A program made the position numbers and the translations under genes. A stretch of 64,000 bases of DNA from Austropuccinia psidii. Its lineage: Eukaryota; Basidiomycota; Pucciniomycetes; Pucciniales; Sphaerophragmiaceae. Below are positions 12,848 to 24,204 of this stretch, one piece after another. The notes beneath the pieces were generated by a model that made no database searches, had not been told where the DNA came from, and worked only from the letters and a program-made list of their open reading frames with translations. Position 1 is the stretch's first letter; every line of letters begins with the position of its first letter. The DNA lies in NCBI GenBank assembly GCA_023105745.1, contig JALGQZ010000001.1, positions 42,618,082 through 42,682,081 of the forward strand, given 5' to 3'.

Positions 12848-13905
12848 ATGTTTGGGAACTCCGCACGTGCGATTTCACAGCCATAATTATATTCCGCTTC
12901 TGCAAATGATATGATGACAAGGTTGCTGTGGCTTCATTTAGGTTGTACCTGTTTCCACAATTATCTTTTATAGTAGAAGGTCACAGAAATATTTAAAATG
13001 AATTGGTTGAATCCTTTCGAAGACATTTTGAGAATAGACTTTTAAAAAGTCTGCAGCAGCAACTCATTCCATTGCGGGAAGCTACATGTCTTATCAAATC
13101 CTAAAAGGATGTTTGGAAGATATGATATGCCATAATGACAGATAAGTTTGGCATCAAAATAGGATGAGAGATTAAAAATTCCTGCGAAAGATAAAATTAT
13201 CACCACCAGTTAGAGAAGACATAGCTATGAAGTTCAAAACTGTGGATCATCCAATACCCTCAACTCCAGAAAAATTAGTATGCAAGCCAACGATGATTTT
13301 TTATCTCATTGTTGAAAGCCCCACTGTAAATGAGGTCTATCAGAGGCTCAAGGTTCGCCAGCGGTTGAGTTCAAATACAAGAACTGTGTGCCACAACGTA
13401 AATTGATTATTTTTGATTGTTCTAGCAATAGAGCAATTTGAGCGGTTAGAATCAAGAATGAAATTTTCCTCAATGATTCTTTTACTCTTGCTTTTGAAAT
13501 TTTTCAAAATGCATTTTTTCGCTTTATAACTTTGATGCCAAGTTAATCTAATTAGAATTTCCAATGTATTTTCGATGCCTTCTTATACAATACACTAAGC
13601 GTTTCCGCAGTAATTTTTCAAACAAACATAAGAAAAGGGAGAGTACTATGATTAAAGAAGGGAACCCGAATGGAACTGTAAGTCTCCTCATATCCAAAAA
13701 AAATCCGTAATGATAAAGTGCTATAAAGAAAGCATGCAAAATAAAATGATATACCAATTTTTAAACAAAGCCGCACGCATCCCCATAGGGGACTTGCTTG
13801 GAACTTCAAGCCTCTTCATATTTAAAAAAAAAAAAAAAAAGACAAACTAAGCCAAAATCAATATTGGTGTTGGAAACATTGAAAATCAAAGATTCCATGA
13901 GGAAA
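12848..13905. other. unidentified spacer between tRNA-Trp and Copia-1
   Basis: Base composition is intermediate. Overlapping minus-strand frames at 13340-13809 (63 to 74 codons) have no known motif and no consistent start. A 16-A run lies near 13828. Nothing can be assigned. Confidence 0.5.
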
Positions 13906-14352
13906 TTTTGTATTACGACAAATACAATATTCAAAACTAACCTAATGACATTACAAATTGAATATTCATAACCCATCTACAATTATATAAACCTCAATTT
14001 GATACAAAAACATCTCTCCTCAGGGGAGATCTTTTCCTAAAACAATTTCAATTTTAATTCTTACTAATTTTTATTAATATATTTATTTATATATATATAT
14101 ATATATACTAACAGGTACGCTAATCTCACTATAGGGGATATCTTTTCCTAAAGCAGTTTTAATTTTAGTATATATTTTTTTACTAAAAGGTACACTAATC
14201 TCACTATAGGGGATAGAATATTTGATACATAAAATGGTATCTATAAGATTAGTTGTACCAAATGTATAAAAAATTAGTTTAAATTTTTATTGATTAGTAA
14301 AAATTAAAATCTTAAGTTCTAGAACTCGTGAGAATTTTATGGAAGAATAACA
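13906..14352 (+). repeat. 5' LTR of Copia-1
   Basis: Pairs with 19039-19505; both contain the block ATTCATAACCCATCTA followed by a TATA box (TATATAA at 13984-13990 and 19117-19123). Inside, a unit of about 90 to 100 bp is repeated: CTCCTCAGGGGAGATCTTTT, then CTCACTATAGGGGATATC and CTCACTATAGGGGATAG. A (TA)n run sits near 14086-14106. The LTR ends ATAACA and is followed directly by GGTTATTTG, a mutated primer-binding site. Confidence 0.82.
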
Positions 14353-14581
14353 GGTTATTTGCCGCCTACCTCAATAGCTCTTGTTTATTTCATTATTTAT
14401 TCATTATTTATTTTACTCTTATCCTATATATTCCTCTGCTTAGAAGTCCTTGTGATTATTACATTTTTTATTTCATTCTCAAATCTTTATATCTCTTATC
14501 TGGTTTATCCTATTATTAAAACTGGCATCATCTACTACTTGATCCAGCAAAAACTTTTCATCCTATGCTTCTGTTAAACCC

Positions 14582-15834
14582 ATGGCTGACTCAAAATTCT
14601 ATCCCACGAATGACATGGAAATTATAATGGAAGCCAATAAGCAAGCCGAAATATTTCAATGTTTTATCTTATTAGCTGAAAAGATTCGACCATGACTACA
14701 AGATGATGGCACAAATTTTAACATGTGGTCATGAAATCTAATCATAGCTTGGACAACCGACTTTATGGGTGATCCTGATTATTTTCAGAAGACAACCAAA
14801 GACGAAAATTTCAAATGAAACCTTGTGGTGTTGTTATTTATACAACATAGTGTGGATCATTTTGCTTACAAATCAGTTACATCTCAAATTCACAATTGCA
14901 ATGCTCGCCTAATTTATCAAGCTTTGAAGGATTGTTTCAACCGTCCATCTTGGTTGTCTTTTGTCTTTCATGCAAGTACCATTTTCTAGAACCAATCAGA
15001 TCAAGTGCACAACATCAATAAATTTCCTAATACCATCACTGAGGGAATTCAGAACTTAGAGAATCAGCTTGGTACAATTGCCACTGAAACATTAACCACA
15101 CTGGCCATATTCTTTGCTGTACCATCAATGCACCAATTTATTAATTCTGCCATCAATACTTTAATGACCAAAACTCCCAATATCAAAGTTCATCTGAATG
15201 ATTTGCTTCACACGATTTGGAAAATTGCTACTGCATCACCCGGCTTCAATCGTAGCACTGAGCTCACACGGATCAATGCTGTGTCTAAGTTTGGAAGGAG
15301 GGAATCCAGAAGCAATAGTAATCAGAGAAAATCTATCAATCATAACTCTCAACACAAGCCTGTCCTATCACAGTCTCATAAAAATGATTCACAGACTCCT
15401 AGCTCAAGATATCCATGTCATTACTGTGGAGAAGTTGGACACTGGTTGGCAAACTGTCCAGTGCGTGCTAAAGCTAATGAGGCGCGGTCTGGATCTCAAT
15501 TCCAAAATGTTAATGTTTCCAGAATTGGTGTGGTTCCCATGATAGAAAATGATGCGGCACTGTTGGACTCTGGGGAGATGCACTCAGTAGTAGGCAATAT
15601 TTCATTGTTTACCTCGCTGGTGAAAACTGACATGACGCTGTCTGTTGTATCATCTGAATTGTTTGATGTGGATGCAGTAGGAACAATCAAGTTGAAAACA
15701 CCATATGGATTATTGCAACTAGATGGAGTTTTATATTGCAAGAATATAACTGGTGTTGTTCTCTCCGTTGGTCATATGATACAACAAAAATTCTCAGTTT
15801 CCGTTCTCAATCACTCCTTCACTCTGTCTCATTA
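14582..15834 (+). pseudogene. Copia-1 gag and protease (broken)
   Basis: The frame opens at ATG 14582 (start M-A-D-S-K-F-Y) but is soon interrupted by stops up to about 15000; from 15005 an open frame runs to 15835. Seen in it: a Copia-type gag tail and a CCHC zinc knuckle, C-H-Y-C-G-E-V-G-H-W-L-A-N-C (about 15415-15456), which binds genomic RNA in the particle. An aspartic protease triad D-S-G follows at about 15567. The protease motif reads DSGEMHS where functional elements usually have DSG-A/S-x-H. Stops in gag and shifts after the protease mean it cannot make a working polyprotein. Confidence 0.78.
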
Positions 15835-15835
15835 A

Positions 15836-16959
15836 TCTACTATATTTCACACTCTTAAGCAAGAAAAACTATGGCTTATTGCACTTTTTGTCCCTCTGTT
15901 AAGACAATTAGTCTTAAATCATCGGTTTCTATTATTCCTGCTTGCACTATCAATGTTTCATCTTCCTCGGATATTAGTTTTCTATGGAACAAATAATTTT
16001 CCCATCTATCTATTAGGAAATTAAATATGATGCAGAAATCAAATTCCACCAGAGGTATAACCAAAATCCCTCTTAATGATGTGAATTTATTTCATGACTG
16101 CTCAATTTCTAAAACTCAGAATTTTCCTTTGAATACCGCCTCTTGTGAAATGATCACTCAACCAGGTGACCCAATTGTGGAAGACCTTATGGGTCCTTTT
16201 GAGCTTAGTCTTAATCGTCAAAAATACATACTCATGATTCAAGATGCTTTTTATCATATGATGGTTGCTATTCCTCTAACAGAAAAATCCAAAGCAAAGA
16301 CTTATTTCATAAACTGGGTCAGGAAATTCTTGAATGTGATGTTGTAAAAAATCAAAACTATCAGAACTGACAACAGCACTGAATTCAGAAATAATATATT
16401 TGATGAATTTTTGAAACAACAGGGTATAATTCACAAACACTCAATGGAATATGAAAATCATCAAAATGGCAGAATTGAATTAACGAACTGAACAATTTCA
16501 AAAATGGCTTGAACATGTTTACTGGAAGCACATCTTCCCTCTTTTTGACATTTGGTCTGGATTTTTAATTGATACTTGCATGCAGGTGACAACCAGACAC
16601 CTTTTGAGATCCTGGGAGGGAAGGAACACAGCCTTGAAATTCTTTGATTCTTTGGGGTGAAATCATACTTATACAAGCACAATTTTTGGAAAGATTTTTC
16701 TCCTAGAGTGGTTATTGGTTTTCACCTATGAGTGTCAGTGGATTTGAAGGGTTGGTTATTCTGGGTTCCTGAGAAGAAGACTGTGGTCAAGTCAGCGAGT
16801 GTTGTTTTTCAATGAATCCATTTTTTATGAAACCAGGAAGCAACATAATGGCATATTGAACTCAATACAGGTGCACAATCTCTTCAATGCCTCAATGTTT
16901 AATGAATTTAATTGAAAAGATGAAGAATTACTTAATTCAAATGATAACAACACTTTGGA
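15836..16959 (+). pseudogene. Copia-1 integrase (broken)
   Basis: Fragments in several frames read as Copia integrase: E-D-L-M-G-P-F near 16180 (the first catalytic Asp), then T-D-N-S-T-E-F near 16362, the second Asp in the usual D-N-G-T-E-F context. A run near 16740-16830 (G-W-L-F-W-V-P-E-K) and the conserved linker toward RT follow up to 16959. A TAA at 16345-16347 and several further stops break it. The frame is cut at 16959 by LTR-E and continues in sense, though not in function, after 17512. Confidence 0.7.
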
Positions 16960-17512
16960 TGTAAGCTGGGGTCTCTTTCGTGACTTCCAGTTTATATAAA
17001 AGGAATTTTAATAAATTAATTTCGAGTGGAACACTGTTAAGATAAGATAACAGGGACATCACTGTAGTTTAATTATAGTATTATTAGTGGTATGAGATTC
17101 ACTAATAATATCAAAGATAATTTATAATTTTAAGTAATATAAATTTCTATATAAAAGCTTGAGAGATCTTATATCTTTTAAAGTAATAAATGATTTAATT
17201 TAAATTGTAAAAAATATATATAAAATTGAGCTCTGCGGTATCATTCAAAGGTAAGAATGATCCTCTTAAATATTGTAAATACAAAAATATAAATGATGGC
17301 ATCGTAAGACTTTTATGACATCATAAAAAGAAATTAATAATGATTTATTTACAAAATTAAATGATGTCATATAATATTTTATGACATCATCACGATTTAA
17401 AATAATAAATTTTAATTATTAGGTTCAAGTTTGAACCTAATAATTGAATAAAGTGAAAAATTAAGATGTAGATGGTGTAGCAGGTAAGCCATTACATGCT
17501 TGCAGGCTCACA
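16960..17512 (+). repeat. LTR-E: 553-bp solo-LTR-like insertion inside Copia-1
   Basis: The Copia-1 coding homology stops at 16959 and resumes after 17512 with the linker and start of RT. The inserted piece begins TGTAAGCTGG and ends CCTGCAGG-like CAGGCTCACA; its ends are imperfect inverted repeats (TGTAAGC against TGTGAGC). The flanks TTGGA (16955-16959) and ATGGA (17513-17517) agree at four of five bases, consistent with a 5-bp target duplication. It has no coding capacity. It contains a 32-bp palindrome at 17414-17445 and repeated TGACATCAT/ATGATGTCA motifs. It could be a solo LTR or a non-autonomous element; its strand is arbitrary. Confidence 0.7.
17414..17445. repeat. near-perfect palindrome within LTR-E
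   Basis: Two 15-bp arms (AATTATTAGGTTCAA and its exact reverse complement) are separated by GT. It could extrude as a cruciform or form an RNA hairpin. Confidence 0.85.
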
Positions 17513-17517
17513 ATGGA

Positions 17518-19029
17518 AATATTGATCCCATGAACCTATCGGGAGGCTATGAAATCTGAGAATAAAGACAATTGGAAGACTGCTATACAGGAAGAGATCA
17601 AGAGCATGAATAATGAAGAATTATTTGAAACAATTTATATTAAAGAGGCACTGAAAGAAGTACCCCACAAGAGTATTACTAGCACCAAGTGGGTCTTTAC
17701 CAACAAACATGATCATTTTAAAGCAAGAGTGTTTTGACAGATTCATGGCATTAACTATGAGGAAACCTTTTCACCTACTCCCACTTTTAACTCCTTGCAT
17801 TTATTATTTTCTACTGCTTTCTTGAAGAAATGGAAGATACAGACTTTTGATGTAAAGCTTGATTTTCTGCATAGCCTGATCAACAAACCAGTTTACCTTT
17901 AGTCCCTGTTGGGTATTGAGGTTCCAAAATTTAATGTCCTGAAATTACGTAAGGCACTTTACGGAATGAAGAAATCTTCTTAATGTTGGTGGTTGCACCT
18001 AAAGAGTATTCTAGAAAGCATTGGCTTCAAGAGCACTGGGGAGGACCCCAGCACCTATACTTTTAATTGAAGTGAGCAACAGGCCATACTTTGGATTCAT
18101 GTGGATGATTGAGCACTTACAGCTTCATTGCTAAAACCTCTTGATTGAATATCAGCTCAACTCAACGAAAATCTGAAGCTCAAATGGGATGACACAATTA
18201 AGGGCCTGGTAGGTATTTCAATAACCAATACAAAGGAAGGCTTCAAATTTCATCAACCAGAATTAATATACAAGCTTATCAACCTCATTCCTAGAAAAAA
18301 CTTTGTGAAATCACCTTTACCCTCTAATTGTCAATTGGAATCGAATTTCACATGAAGCAACATAGAAAAGCCTTATTTGAAGCGGATTGGAATTTTATTA
18401 TATATTGCTCAAGCATCCCATCCCAACATATCTTATTATGTTAATTACTTGGCAAGATTCTCTCTAAACACAGATGAATCACATTGAAATGCTTTGACTC
18501 ACCTCATCTCTTACTTGTGTAGTACAAGAGAAGTAGGTATCCTTATTGACAATTGAAACAATTCCTCAGAAATGCACTGCTATGTTGACGCGAACTGGGG
18601 ATGTGAAGGAAATTTATCAACACATGGATGCCTTTTCATGCACAGAATAAATCCTATTTCATGGCAATCAAAACTCCAAAATTTTATTGCTTCTTCCACG
18701 GCGCAAGCAGAGTATATGAAGTTATTGTTTTCAGTAAAAGAGACTCTCTGGTTATAAAATTTATTGCAGCCTATTCTCCAGAATCCAGTCCCTACTTTAC
18801 TATTGGATAATAAGACAGCTCTTGGGATCTCCACAGACTCCATGAATCGCAAGCAGACACGACACTTGATTAGGGATTTTAATCTCATCAATGAATATAT
18901 TATAGCAGGGAGATTAGCATTGAAATGGGTATCCATTAGGAAGCAGATTGCTGATATTCTTACTAAGCCGTTAGGAAGTCTGAAGACTTCTCAGTTTGTT
19001 TCAGAGATTAAATTAGTATTATGGGTTAT
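17518..19029 (+). pseudogene. Copia-1 reverse transcriptase and RNase H (broken)
   Basis: The RT starts with the usual Copia lead-in (N-W-K-T-A-I-Q-E-E-I near 17570), then K-W-V-F near 17690, F-D-V-K near 17849 (motif A), L-Y-G-M-K (17960-17975) and V-D-D near 18100 in W-I-H-V-D-D (the catalytic pair). RNase H follows: Y-V-D-A-N-W-G at about 18582 and S-S-T-A-Q-A-E-Y near 18695. The C-terminal block R-K-Q-T-R-H-L and A-D-I-L-T-K-P lies near 18850-18970. At least six stops (for example after F at 17737, near 17900 and near 18110) and shifts near 18757 make it a pseudogene. Confidence 0.82.
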
Positions 19030-19038
19030 GGAGGGGAG

Positions 19039-19505
19039 TGTTGTATTACAACAAATACAATATTCAAAACTAACCTAATGACATTCCAAATTGAAAATTC
19101 ATAACCCATCTATGACTATATAAACCTCAATTTGATACCAAAAGATCTCTCCTCAGGAGAAATGTTTTTCTAAACCAATTTTAACTTTAATCTTTACTAA
19201 TTTTTATTAATATACTTATATATATATATATATATATATTTACTAACATGTATGCTAAGCTCACTATGGGGGAGATCTTTTCCTAAAACCATTTTAATTT
19301 CAATGTTTACTAATTTTTATTAATATATTTTTCTACTAACAGGTACTCTAATATCATTATAGGGGAGATTATATTTGATAGATAAAATAGTATTTATGAG
19401 ATTAGCTGTACCAAATATATGAAACATTAGTTTAAATTTTTATTGATTAGTAAAAATTAAAATATTAAGTTTTAGAACTTGCGAGAATTTGATGGAAGAA
19501 TAAAA
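19039..19505 (+). repeat. 3' LTR of Copia-1
   Basis: Begins TGTTGTATTACAACA right after the purine tract GAGGGGAG. Collinear with the 5' LTR through TATA box, (TA)n run near 19210-19238, the repeated GGGGAGAT units and the end ATGGAAGAATAA. The final CA of the 5' copy reads AA here. Confidence 0.82.
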
Positions 19506-19836
19506 AGAGCTTATGAAAAAGAAGATTGCGTTTAAAATATTATGAGAAGCCACATTATTTGAGGTGTTTCTTAGCTTAAAATACCAGGAAAACCTAAAAT
19601 AAGAAATACTCTGAGAGCATTTGCAGCTGTTTCAGTATCCTTTTATGTAAGTTACAGTAATTAAAAAAAATACAGAACTTAATGCAACCACAACCACTCT
19701 AAGTTTTACATAGAAATCACTTAAATCTGATCTACAGAAAATCATATTCATTCACATTTCTGTAACAAACAATGAGTTTCCTTCCACAACTACTCATAAA
19801 CCAAAAGTTTATCTGGGATGATTACAAGGAAGAACA
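19506..19836. other. spacer between Copia-1 and Copia-2
   Basis: 331 bp of AT-rich sequence without a recognisable feature. Confidence 0.6.
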
Positions 19837-20187
19837 TGTTGTATTATACAATACAAGAGTATATGTTTAAATAGTGATAAACCTAATAGAATGATATTCA
19901 CAAAATAAATACGCATGTAAATAAACCATAAATACATAATTCTGTCTCATGAAGATTCTCTATCAGGGGATATTTCTCTTCTATTTTTCTTTCTATGATT
20001 AATTAATTTATAGATTTTTTAAAATATTTTTTAAACATTAGGTACACACCAAAAGGGGAGATAAAGCATTGATTAAAGCAGCAAGATTTGAATTTTAAAT
20101 CTATTGTAACCATAGTAGTAGCTAATCATAGTATTATACTTTAGTAATCTTATACAAATAAACTTTTTCCAAATTGAGGCTATAACA
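19837..20187 (+). repeat. 5' LTR of Copia-2
   Basis: Begins TGTTGTATTATACAATAC and ends CTATAACA. It matches the solo copy at 39376-39710 through TAAATACGCATGTAAATAAACC-like and ACATTAGGTACACAC blocks. It contains AGGGGATATTT and AGGGGAGATAA units like the Copia-1 LTR. Confidence 0.85.
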
Positions 20188-20196
20188 GGTTATGGG
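20188..20196 (+). other. primer-binding site of Copia-2
   Basis: GGTTATGGG directly abuts the LTR end AACA. It is the complement of CCCAUAACC, which spans the CAU anticodon of eukaryotic initiator tRNA-Met. Priming by an internal tRNA fragment is established for the copia group. Confidence 0.72.
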
Positions 20197-20210
20197 ATGT
20201 TGACTGCCAG

Positions 20211-21590
20211 TTGTGCATTGAATCTTTGCTATATATATACTCCCTGAACTTTGAACTTTACTCATTCTGGATCCATCAACGACTTGTTCTGGAAAAAGAT
20301 TCTGTAAAGAAACGGGAGACTCCTAAAAAATTTCTGATCTCTGCAGTCTATCAATCAGTGACCCAGTACTTTGTACTGATAAACTGGAGGAAATCATGCA
20401 GCAATTCTCCTTAATTTCCGACCAAATTAGGCCAAAACTATCCATTTATGGATCAAAATTCAATAATTGTTCTAGGAGAATCATCCACATCTGTTAAATG
20501 TGTTTTATAAAAGAATTGGAATATTTTGAAAATCAAGAACGATACACAGACTATTGTAGGAATTTGATTGTGTTATCATTAATGCGTAATAGTGTGGAAA
20601 GATCTCTGTATGACTTGAATATTGCAAGGCTGAAAATTGAAAATTAAAGCACAGTCTATCAAGCTATCAATAAATAATTGAGCAAATTGTCCTGGTTCTC
20701 AATCATCCATCACGCTGGCCTGATATTTAACCTATTCAACCATCAAAGAAATTTAGTTCAACAAACAATCAAAATCCATGAAGCTACTGAAGCCATCAAA
20801 AGCCAGTTTGGGCCACTTGACAGTTCCAAAATCACTAGGCTCTCTCTTTTCTTCTCTCTGACACATCTACAAGATCAGATTACATCCACCCTTGACAGAA
20901 GATTGGATTCCAATCCTAATTTGGCTATTAATGCTAAGGATATCCTTGATATTGTGCAACAAATGGGAAGGAAATCCACAGCTGTTTCGGGCGACGACAC
21001 AATGCATCTAGCCAGATCAAATCAAACTTTGTATAAATCTAACTCTGGACGCAGATCCAGGCCTTTTCAAGTGAATTGTTCAGCAAATTTTAATTCTGCA
21101 ATATCTTCATTAACGGAAGAGTGGAACCGCAAATAGATTACACCACAGAACCCATGTTTTTACTGCAGTGAGGCTGGTCATTGGGCTACCAAATGTCCAG
21201 AATAAAAGAATTCCAGAAATTCCAGGGTCTCTGCATCTCAACGGAAGGCAATGGTTTCAAGAATTGGTACAGCTCCTTTTCCGGAGGATAGTTAAGCCTT
21301 GTTGGACTCTGGTTCAGCTCATTCTGTCATAGGGGTTATCTCTCTCTTGACTGAAATAAGGAAGACTAATATGAATTTGTTGGTTGAATCCTCTCACTAA
21401 TTTCAAGTAGATGCCATTGGCGAAGTTACCCGGAAAACTCCACAAGGCCCACTATCCATCAATAATTTATTGCTGTGCACTGCAATAAATGAAATAGTCC
21501 TTTCAATCAGACAGATGATCTCCCAAGATATTTTGGTAACTCTTGAAAATCGAACGTTTCTTATACAGCAAGAAAATGATTTTTTTATAC
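20211..21590 (+). pseudogene. Copia-2 gag and protease (broken)
   Basis: Gag is split over frames at 20211-20414 and 20678-21136. The second part holds the helical gag tail (K-D-I-L-D-I-V-Q-Q-M-G-R-K, similar in place to Copia-1). The zinc knuckle C-F-Y-C-S-E-A-G-H-W-A-T-K-C lies at about 21153-21194, after a TAG at 21134. The protease reads A-L-L-D-S-G-S-A-H-S-V (about 21298-21330), an intact-looking DSG triad, but a TAA precedes it and another stop follows near 21400. It is not functional. Confidence 0.76.
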
Positions 21591-21599
21591 TTTTATTTT

Positions 21600-22783
21600 C
21601 AGATTCCACTGTTTTATACCTATTTATTCATACTACCGCCCTATGAATGCTAATTCCATTTCTAATTCACTTGTTCCTCCCCCAAAAAACATGATAAATT
21701 GTCCCAATTCCAAAGCCAAATACAATTATACTTATCTATGGCATTGATGATTGGGACATTTCCCTATTAGAAATATTAAGCAACTTGTGAAATTTAAATC
21801 TGCAGAAGGCATTCCAAATTTTCCATTTGAAAATATAAATATATGTCATCCTTGTTTGTTATCAAAAGCTGAGAACCATCCCTTTATGTCCCCTTCACAA
21901 AAGCACATTAACAAACCGGGTGACATAATTGCTTCTGACCTCATTGGCCCTTTACCAATAATTTTAGACAGAAAGAAATTTTCCTTAAAAATTCATGATA
22001 TCTTCTTATTAATAATAAGAATAATACCCCTGAATCACAAATATGAAGCTAAACATAAATTTTTATTATGATTGAGTAGGTCTTTGAGCACCACCAATTT
22101 CAAGGTACAAGAAATAAGGACTGTTAATGGTGCAGAGTTCTGTAATCAATTTCTCAATAATTATCTGAAGAAAAATTGGATAATCAATGAACTATCTATT
22201 CTCTATTAGCACCACCAAAATGTTCAGGTGGAAAAAACAAATCAGGCTATCTCAGAGATTCCTAGGGCTGCATTTATTGCACAAAATCCACCAAAATGCC
22301 TATGGCCTTATGCTTTTAATACTTCTTCCTTGATATTTGATTGTACCTTGCACTCAGACAGAAATACTACACAATACACAATTTTTGGATCTAGGAAACC
22401 TTCTCTTACACACTTAAGGACGCTTTGGGAAGAGTTGTATATCTTCAATCACCAAGCCAGGAAGGACTTTGGTGGGTTATCATCTTGGAATAATGATAGA
22501 CTCAAAGGGATGGGTTTTTTGGATTCCAGAGAGGAATATTTCATTGTTATTGGCAAGCTTTAAGCTTGACAAAGACATCTTTTTTCAGGGTGGGTTTACA
22601 TGCCAAATCAACACTGGCTGCAATCCAAACTAATAATATTTTTTACATGTCAATCGTTAACCAAATGGACATGCAAGACTCTTTTGTTTCTGCAAGCAAC
22701 TCATCCAGTGACATCTCAGAAACTTCAATTACAGAATGCAAATCAGCAATTTCTTCACCTCAATCAATCCAATGGCAACAATC
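21600..22783 (+). pseudogene. Copia-2 integrase, 5' of the solo-LTR insertion
   Basis: The zinc-binding domain reads L-W-H, L-G-H and I-C-H-P-C near 21740-21857. The catalytic part begins at A-S-D-L-I-G-P-L near 21932 (first Asp), and the segment V-N-G-A-E-F-C-N near 22120 stands where D-N-G-T-E-F is expected, so the second Asp has become Asn. The Q-V-E-K-T-N-Q region near 22225 corresponds to the Glu region, and the tail runs to 22783. A TGA near 22070 and other stops break it. Confidence 0.72.
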
Positions 22784-24204
22784 TGTCAGCCTGTGACTCA
22801 AAACCAGAGCACAAGCATGACAGCCAAATACCATAAACCAATGGTAAAGCTAGGATACCATCAAAACATGGATCTGAGCCAAATCAGCTTAAAATTTATC
22901 AAAATAAAGGAAAAACCTACCTCTTTCCAAATATACAAGTCCCATCATCACAGGAAAAAGAATAACAAAGTTGTTGCTGAGCATAAACCTTAATTTTCAC
23001 CTCTAATCTGAAATACAGAGGAAAATGCTTAACCCCAGAAAATGGGTATTCAAATTAAAGCTCCAAGTCAGGTCTATCCAATGGTACTATCCAAATTTAT
23101 TTAACAACAAAATTACAGGAGTTATGGCCAAAAAAAGGTCAAATAAGGATGAGCAAAATATTCACCTCTCATATAGCTTTTACAGTTTTAGTGTGAGATA
23201 CTTAAAGTGGGGTCTTTTTGGAAAGAGCACATTCAGGGCTATCTGATGGTGCCTTTCATTTCCCCATATCTCCTCTGGAACAAAAGTTATGTAGCAAACA
23301 AGCTCCATACAGATATTGAGAAAATCATATATCTGAATAACAAAACTTGTACATGGAATAACTTTGCCATATTTAATGTTACCCATACCAAATTAGGTAC
23401 TATTTTATAGATCTCATCCAGGGATACACAATGAACAAATTTTGAGCTCAATATCTCAAAAAACGACAAAGTTATAGCAGTTTTAATGGTAAAATCCCAC
23501 AATTGGGCCAATACACCTTTTCTGTGGGATAATATCCCACAACTATGATTATGAGGTGTCAAAAAGATGAAGAAGCATGTTTCTCCTTCAATAAATCTTA
23601 GTTCATTGACTCCTGGGGTCCCATACAGGTTCTGTACAGCATTCTATGCATCATACACATCAGAAGAGGGCTGTGTGGTTCCCAGATGAAACTTTTCACC
23701 CTGTATTGGTGAAAACTGCACAAATGTGGTTTCAAAACCACATCTGAGTCCAATATAGTGTAAACAGGCTTTTTGTAAACCATAAGCCAGTACTCTGAAG
23801 TGAAAAACTCTTCACTTCCTATAAATGGATGGTCTAGAGGGCCATTCCACCCCATTTTAGGATAAAAGGAGGCCTTTTCTCCACCAGAAAAGGTTTCCTC
23901 ATCCTGCTCTTGAATTCCTATGTAGTAAAGCTGTCCAAAAGCAGTTATACTCTTGAAAATAACCAGGTATAACTATAACTTTAATTATTGAAGTCTCTTA
24001 TTATAATAAACCAATTGATAAAGCTGCACCCAGGGCTTTCAACAGTGCTCACCACCACTATTTCTTAATATTGAAGCCCTTAATACTTCATTTTTAAACC
24101 CTTATTATTATTTTTAACCCTTTTTAAAGAATTTAACCATGTCACAGTCATAGATAAATTTGTAAATAATCTTATTATAACTTCATCATAGACTCAGCCT
24201 GACA
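22784..24204 (+). repeat. Gypsy-A solo LTR nested in Copia-2, target duplication CAATC
   Basis: Starts TGTCAGCCTGTGACTC and ends GACTCAGCCTGACA, the same ends as the LTRs of the complete Gypsy-A element. It is collinear over its whole 1421 bp. The bases 22779-22783 and 24205-24209 are both CAATC. It lies within the coding region between the integrase and RT of Copia-2, so Gypsy-A was active after Copia-2 inserted. Its divergence from the 29-39 kb element is visibly greater than that between the two LTRs of that element. Confidence 0.95.

Larger units (their letters stand above)
13906..19505 (+). mobile_element. Copia-1: decayed Ty1/Copia retrotransposon with both LTRs
   Basis: Two related LTRs (13906-14352 and 19039-19505) bracket gag, protease, integrase, reverse transcriptase and RNase H remnants in that order. 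Integrase before RT is the diagnostic Copia order. The purine run GGAGGGGAG precedes the 3' LTR as polypurine tract. The LTRs differ at many sites, the 5' terminal TG has become TT, and the flanks (GGAAA and AGAGC) do not match, so the insertion is old. The coding region is broken by many stops and frameshifts. A separate 553-bp LTR-like unit (16960-17512) has inserted between the integrase and RT parts. Confidence 0.88.

Noticed and set aside
17300..17450. CRISPR-like mirrored repeats
   Set aside because: They are palindromes and inverted motifs within a eukaryotic insertion, without regular spacers.
13906..19505. Target duplication for Copia-1
   Set aside because: GGAAA and AGAGC on the two sides do not match; mutation or rearranged ends cannot be told apart.
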